Below the pieces are notes generated by a model. The model worked only from the letters and a program-made list of their open reading frames with translations. It searched no databases and had not been told where the DNA came from. DNA of 8,926 nt from Thermoplasmata archaeon (GTDB taxonomy: Archaea; Thermoplasmatota; Thermoplasmata; Thermoplasmatales; Thermoplasmataceae): positions 1 through 8,926 of the forward strand of contig JAKBGP010000078.1 of the NCBI GenBank assembly GCA_021833045.1, in the 5' to 3' direction. Within the stretch, counting starts at the first letter, position 1; the number at the start of each line of letters is the position of its first letter. A program made the translations under genes and the position numbers. Positions 6,371 to 8,926 of the stretch are shown here, piece by piece.

Positions 6371-6378
6371 TTTTTTTT
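6371..6378 (+). terminator. T8 terminator after the disulfide oxidoreductase gene
   Basis: A run of eight T residues begins 4 bases after the stop codon, the longest T-run in the window's intergenic DNA. It is a good candidate for an archaeal intrinsic terminator separating this gene from the SCP2 operon. Confidence 0.5.
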
Positions 6379-6412
6379 ATATACCCAAACAATATAAATA
6401 ATACCAATAAAC

Positions 6413-6421
6413 ATATAATAT
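6413..6421 (+). promoter_or_regulatory. TATA-like box for the SCP2-dehydrogenase/hydratase operon
   Basis: ATATAATAT is centred about 23 bases before ATG 6440; a second candidate, AATATAAATA, lies at 6391-6400. Either would give a leaderless or very short-leader transcript. No Shine-Dalgarno site precedes ATG 6440. Confidence 0.4.
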
Positions 6422-6439
6422 GCTGTATCATTGTAATCC

Positions 6440-6775
6440 ATGTCTTCAGGCGATGTTTTAAAACAAATGTTAGAAAAATATGGAAATGATGAGGATGTAA
6501 AGAAAGAAATTGCCACTATGGAAAAAACATTCCAGTTTGCCCCTACAGATGGTGAGGCCTATTATGTCAAGGTAACCAAGGGTGAAGTAACATTCAATAT
6601 GGGAACTGATTCAGCACCTACCGCAACAATTAGTGGAAAGGAAGAGACGTTATTGAGCCTTTTCAATGGCACAATTGATCCTGTAATGTCATACATGACA
6701 GGAAAAATTAAGATTTCTGGAGATCTCATGAGTGCAACAAAAATGACGGGTCTTGTGAAGAAACTCAGGAAGTGA
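6440..6775 (+). CDS. SCP2 sterol-carrier/lipid-binding domain protein
   Basis: A 111-residue single-domain protein. The C-terminal half carries the SCP2 pattern: PTATISGKEETLLSLFNGTIDPVMSYMTGKIKI-SGD-MSA (about 60-99), in which an amphipathic segment and the 'G-I-GD' turn close the hydrophobic lipid tunnel. SCP2 domains bind fatty acids, acyl-CoAs or other lipids and often occur near or fused to beta-oxidation enzymes. Here the stop codon is 4 bases before the ATG of the fused dehydrogenase/hydratase gene, and the end of this gene forms that gene's Shine-Dalgarno site, so the two are one operon. I infer a role in holding or delivering acyl-CoA substrates. No signal peptide or membrane segment is visible. 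ATG 6440 fits the TATA spacing. The first 30 residues are helical and charged. Confidence 0.85.
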   Translation: MSSGDVLKQMLEKYGNDEDVKKEIATMEKTFQFAPTDGEAYYVKVTKGEVTFNMGTDSAPTATISGKEETLLSLFNGTIDPVMSYMTGKIKISGDLMSATKMTGLVKKLRK

Positions 6776-6776
6776 T
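6768..6776 (+). promoter_or_regulatory. Shine-Dalgarno site for the dehydrogenase/hydratase gene
   Basis: GGAAGTGAT matches the archaeal anti-Shine-Dalgarno complement GGAGGTGAT at 8 of 9 positions and ends 3 bases before ATG 6780. It contains the TGA stop of the SCP2 gene. It is the clearest ribosome-binding site in the window and marks this as an internal operon gene, unlike the leaderless first genes. Confidence 0.6.
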
Positions 6777-6779
6777 CCT

Positions 6780-8747
6780 ATGGAAATTAATCAGGTTACG
6801 GTTATAGGATCAGGATTAATGGGTAGCGGAATAGCTCAGGTTATTGCCACTGCAGGTTTCAGGGTAAACCTGTTTGATAGTTATCCTGAAGCACTGGATA
6901 AGGGAAAGTCAGGAATAGAAAAAAGCCTGGCAAGACTTGTAAAGGCTGGTAGGATGAAGAGCGAGGATCAGAACCGTGTGATGGAAAGAATCATGTTCTA
7001 TAAGGAAATGGAGCCATCTCTTAAGGGATCGCAGCTTGTGATAGAAGCTGTTCCTGAAATTCCGGAACTAAAAGAAGAAGTTTTCAACTCTGTTGAAAAG
7101 TTTGCGGAACCAGATGCAGTCCTGGCTACCAATACTTCAAATATAAGAATAACTGAAATAGCAGGCATGCTGAAAAGACCAGAGAGGCTGGTTGGAATGC
7201 ATTTCTTCAATCCACCAGTCATGATGAAACTGGTAGAAGTTATAAGAGGGGAAAAATCATCTGAAGAGAGCTTTCAGGAAGTGTATAACTTTTCGAAGAA
7301 AATAGGAAAGGAGCCAATAAAAGTACTAAAGGATACTGCAGGATTTGTTGTAAACAGGATCAGTGCACCTGAATCACTTTATTTCATCCTTCTACTGGAG
7401 AAAAAACTAGATTCGCCTGAGTCCATTGATGCGTTTGCGAAGAGCCAGGCTTTACCCATGGGACCTTATGAGCTTATGGATTATGTAGGAATTGATACAG
7501 TACTACATTCTCTGGATTACTACAGCAAAACTCTCTCCAGTGCATATGGAAACACAACCATACCTTTGAAGATGGTTAAAGAGAAAAAGCTGGGAATTAA
7601 AACGGGGGAAGGCTTTTACAAATGGAAAGACGGAAAGGCGCAAATACCTAAGGCAAATCCATCCTCAAAGGTGGAACTTCTGGATGTGTTCTGTCTGGAA
7701 ATCAATGAGGCAGTAAAGCTCATAGAAGAAGGTGTTGCAAGCCCGGATGATATTGAAAAGGGATTCTGTCTCGGAATGAATAGACCATTTGGTCCAGTCT
7801 CTGTAGCTAAGGGTCTTTCTAACAAGGAAGTAAAGGATAAACTGACACAGTTATATGAAAAGTTTGGCGCAGATGTATTCAAACCTGCCAAATCCATTGA
7901 AGAGGGTAGAATGAAGGAGGCGATGGATGGTAGGTTGAAGAACTCATCTAATGTTAAGAATTCGGTAAATGAAGTAGGGAAACTTATCAAAGTCACAATT
8001 TCTGGAAAGGTGGCAAGAATTGAGCTGAATAACGGAAAAAACAATCTCCTAAATACAAATGTTCTAGACGAACTTGACGGAGTTATTGATAAACTATGGA
8101 ATGACAGAGAAGTCTTTGTTATTGTAATTGCAGGTAATGAGAATGTATTTTCTGCAGGGGCTGAGCTTACTCAATTCATACCTGATTTCATGGATTTCAT
8201 GGAACACTCAAGAAAAGGCCAGAGAATATTCAGGAAGCTATCTGAAATTCCAAAAATTGTTATTGCCGAAATGAGAGGTTATGTTTTAGGTGGTGGCTTT
8301 GAACTTTCACTAAACTGTGATATAAGGGTTTCACACAGCGAATGTGTGATAGGATTCCCTGAAACAACTATAGGTCTGCTGCCAGGATGGAGTGGGAGCC
8401 AGAAGCTTGCGAAACTTATCGGTATGTCAAGGGCTTCCTATCTAATTCTAACAGGAGAGAGATTTACAGGGGATGTCGCCAGCGAATATGGTATAGTGTC
8501 CAGACTGTATCCGAAGGAAGAACTCAGGGAAAAGACGATGGAATTTGCAAGGGAACTGAGCGAAAAGGTGTCACCAATTGCAGCAGCACTTTCAAAGAAG
8601 TTAATATACAAGGGATCTGAGGTGCCTGCAGATGTTGGACTGGAAATGGAATCCATAGCCATGGGAAACCTCTATAATTCAAAGGATTTCATGGAAGGAA
8701 TCTCTGCCTTTGTTCAGAAGAGGAAACCAGATTACAAATTCCAGTAA
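6780..8747 (+). CDS. Fused 3-hydroxyacyl-CoA dehydrogenase / enoyl-CoA hydratase
   Basis: A 655-residue bifunctional enzyme of acyl-CoA metabolism: the hydratase adds water to an enoyl-CoA and the dehydrogenase oxidises the 3-hydroxyacyl-CoA with NAD. The dehydrogenase comes first: Rossmann motif GSGLMG (10-15), Asp33 for the ribose, ATNTS with Ser120, His141 in HFFNPP, Glu153, and Asn192 in VVNRI. A second, partial dehydrogenase C-terminal domain spans about 298-380 (NEAVKLIEEGVAS, GMNRPFGP). A linker leads to the hydratase (about 400-655): FSAGAEL (457-463) and GYVLGGGFELSLNCDI supply the oxyanion hole, with catalytic Glu508 and Glu528 (GFPETTIGLLPG). The order is the reverse of bacterial FadB but is the one seen in archaeal crotonyl-CoA hydratase/3-hydroxybutyryl-CoA dehydrogenases such as those of Sulfolobales. 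It probably serves beta-oxidation-like degradation; chain-length preference is unknown. Confidence 0.93.
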   Translation: MEINQVTVIGSGLMGSGIAQVIATAGFRVNLFDSYPEALDKGKSGIEKSLARLVKAGRMKSEDQNRVMERIMFYKEMEPSLKGSQLVIEAVPEIPELKEEVFNSVEKFAEPDAVLATNTSNIRITEIAGMLKRPERLVGMHFFNPPVMMKLVEVIRGEKSSEESFQEVYNFSKKIGKEPIKVLKDTAGFVVNRISAPESLYFILLLEKKLDSPESIDAFAKSQALPMGPYELMDYVGIDTVLHSLDYYSKTLSSAYGNTTIPLKMVKEKKLGIKTGEGFYKWKDGKAQIPKANPSSKVELLDVFCLEINEAVKLIEEGVASPDDIEKGFCLGMNRPFGPVSVAKGLSNKEVKDKLTQLYEKFGADVFKPAKSIEEGRMKEAMDGRLKNSSNVKNSVNEVGKLIKVTISGKVARIELNNGKNNLLNTNVLDELDGVIDKLWNDREVFVIVIAGNENVFSAGAELTQFIPDFMDFMEHSRKGQRIFRKLSEIPKIVIAEMRGYVLGGGFELSLNCDIRVSHSECVIGFPETTIGLLPGWSGSQKLAKLIGMSRASYLILTGERFTGDVASEYGIVSRLYPKEELREKTMEFARELSEKVSPIAAALSKKLIYKGSEVPADVGLEMESIAMGNLYNSKDFMEGISAFVQKRKPDYKFQ

Positions 8748-8817
8748 ATTTAATGTATAGTTGAAAACAAAATTTACAAAATTTTATTATAATTCTGATA
8801 AAGATAATATAAGTGAT

Positions 8818-8926
8818 TTATTTTGCCTGACTCTTTTCATCAATCAGGTTTACAAATGCCTCTTCCAGCGATGAACCATATTCTGAAAATGTGATTACAT
8901 CTCCCACCGTTTGAACTGCCTTAAGT
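8818..8926 (-). CDS. ABC transporter ATP-binding protein, C-terminal fragment (partial)
   Basis: Only the last 35 residues lie in the window; the gene continues past the right edge. The visible end reads VGDVITFSEYGSSLEEAFVNLIDEK, ending in TAA. The 'SLEEAFVNLI' ending is typical of the C-terminus of ABC-2-type (drug or lipid exporter) ATPases, where it reads roughly SLEDVFLKLT. The Walker motifs are outside the window, so the family call rests on this tail alone. It converges on the dehydrogenase/hydratase gene over a 70-base A/T-rich gap that contains T- and A-runs but no gene. Confidence 0.6.
   Translation of the reverse strand, partial: LKAVQTVGDVITFSEYGSSLEEAFVNLIDEKSQAK

Noticed and set aside
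6412..6422. 11-bp palindrome CATAT-A-ATATG before the SCP2 gene
   Set aside because: It coincides with the TATA-like box, and alternating A/T sequence is palindromic by nature, so symmetry adds no evidence for an operator.
7616..8044. A 142-codon open frame on the minus strand
   Set aside because: It is antisense to the dehydrogenase/hydratase fusion, Ser/Phe/Leu-rich as expected for the complement of a Lys/Glu-rich gene, and has no domain pattern.
8767..8784. Tandem direct repeat ACAAAATTT x2 in the final convergent gap
   Set aside because: Two copies of a low-complexity A/T 9-mer are expected by chance in this composition; more likely part of a terminator region.
1..8926. Looked for CRISPR repeats, insertion-sequence ends, tRNA or rRNA, toxin-antitoxin or defence genes
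   Set aside because: No spaced repeat series, transposase motifs, tRNA-like cloverleaf, or defence-type domains were seen; all long frames are accounted for by ordinary metabolic and redox genes.

Overview
The window looks like core-metabolism chromosome of a low-GC, acidophilic euryarchaeon of the Thermoplasmatales type (Ferroplasma, Acidiplasma, Cuniculiplasma or relatives; I cannot resolve the genus). Reasons: the citrate synthase aligns by eye with the Thermoplasma acidophilum enzyme from its first residues; there is an archaeal two-site protein disulfide oxidoreductase, a TreX-like debranching enzyme, and an archaeal-order dehydrogenase-hydratase fusion; arginine is mostly AGA/AGG; and most first-in-unit genes have an AT-rich TATA-like box about 23-27 bases before the start codon with no Shine-Dalgarno site, as expected for leaderless archaeal transcripts.

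Layout. 1-594 (+): a 56-residue zinc-ribbon protein followed after 6 bases by a DCC-family (DUF393) thiol-disulfide protein. 605-2710 (-): a TreX/GlgX glycogen debranching enzyme, convergent with the DCC gene across only 10 bases. 2711-2860: divergent promoter region. 2861-3439 (+): isochorismatase-fold hydrolase lacking the family's catalytic cysteine. 3542-4684/4699 (+): citrate synthase. 4700-4809: convergent gap with a candidate RNA hairpin. 4810-5457 (-): glyoxalase-II-like metallo-beta-lactamase hydrolase. 5458-5707: the longest gene-free stretch (250 bases), a divergent regulatory region with two perfect palindromes. 5708-6367 (+): protein disulfide oxidoreductase. 6440-8747 (+): a two-gene operon of an SCP2 lipid-carrier protein and a fused 3-hydroxyacyl-CoA dehydrogenase/enoyl-CoA hydratase. 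8818-8926 (-): C-terminal end of an ABC transporter ATPase.

How the genes work together. The SCP2-dehydrogenase/hydratase operon points to acyl-CoA breakdown (beta-oxidation-like), giving acetyl-CoA that citrate synthase can feed into the citric acid cycle. TreX mobilises glycogen or maltodextrin. The disulfide oxidoreductase, DCC protein and metallohydrolase suit thiol/redox housekeeping. There is no rRNA, tRNA, CRISPR array, insertion sequence or prophage gene.

I do not see a clear new multi-gene system. The most unusual signals are non-coding: a perfect 11-bp inverted repeat (5545-5570), a 15-bp palindrome (5512-5526), an operator-like palindrome abutting the isochorismatase-fold gene's TATA box (2839-2853), and a hairpin after citrate synthase (4753-4791). 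The cysteine-less hydrolase and the SCP2 pairing are the most interesting protein-level points.
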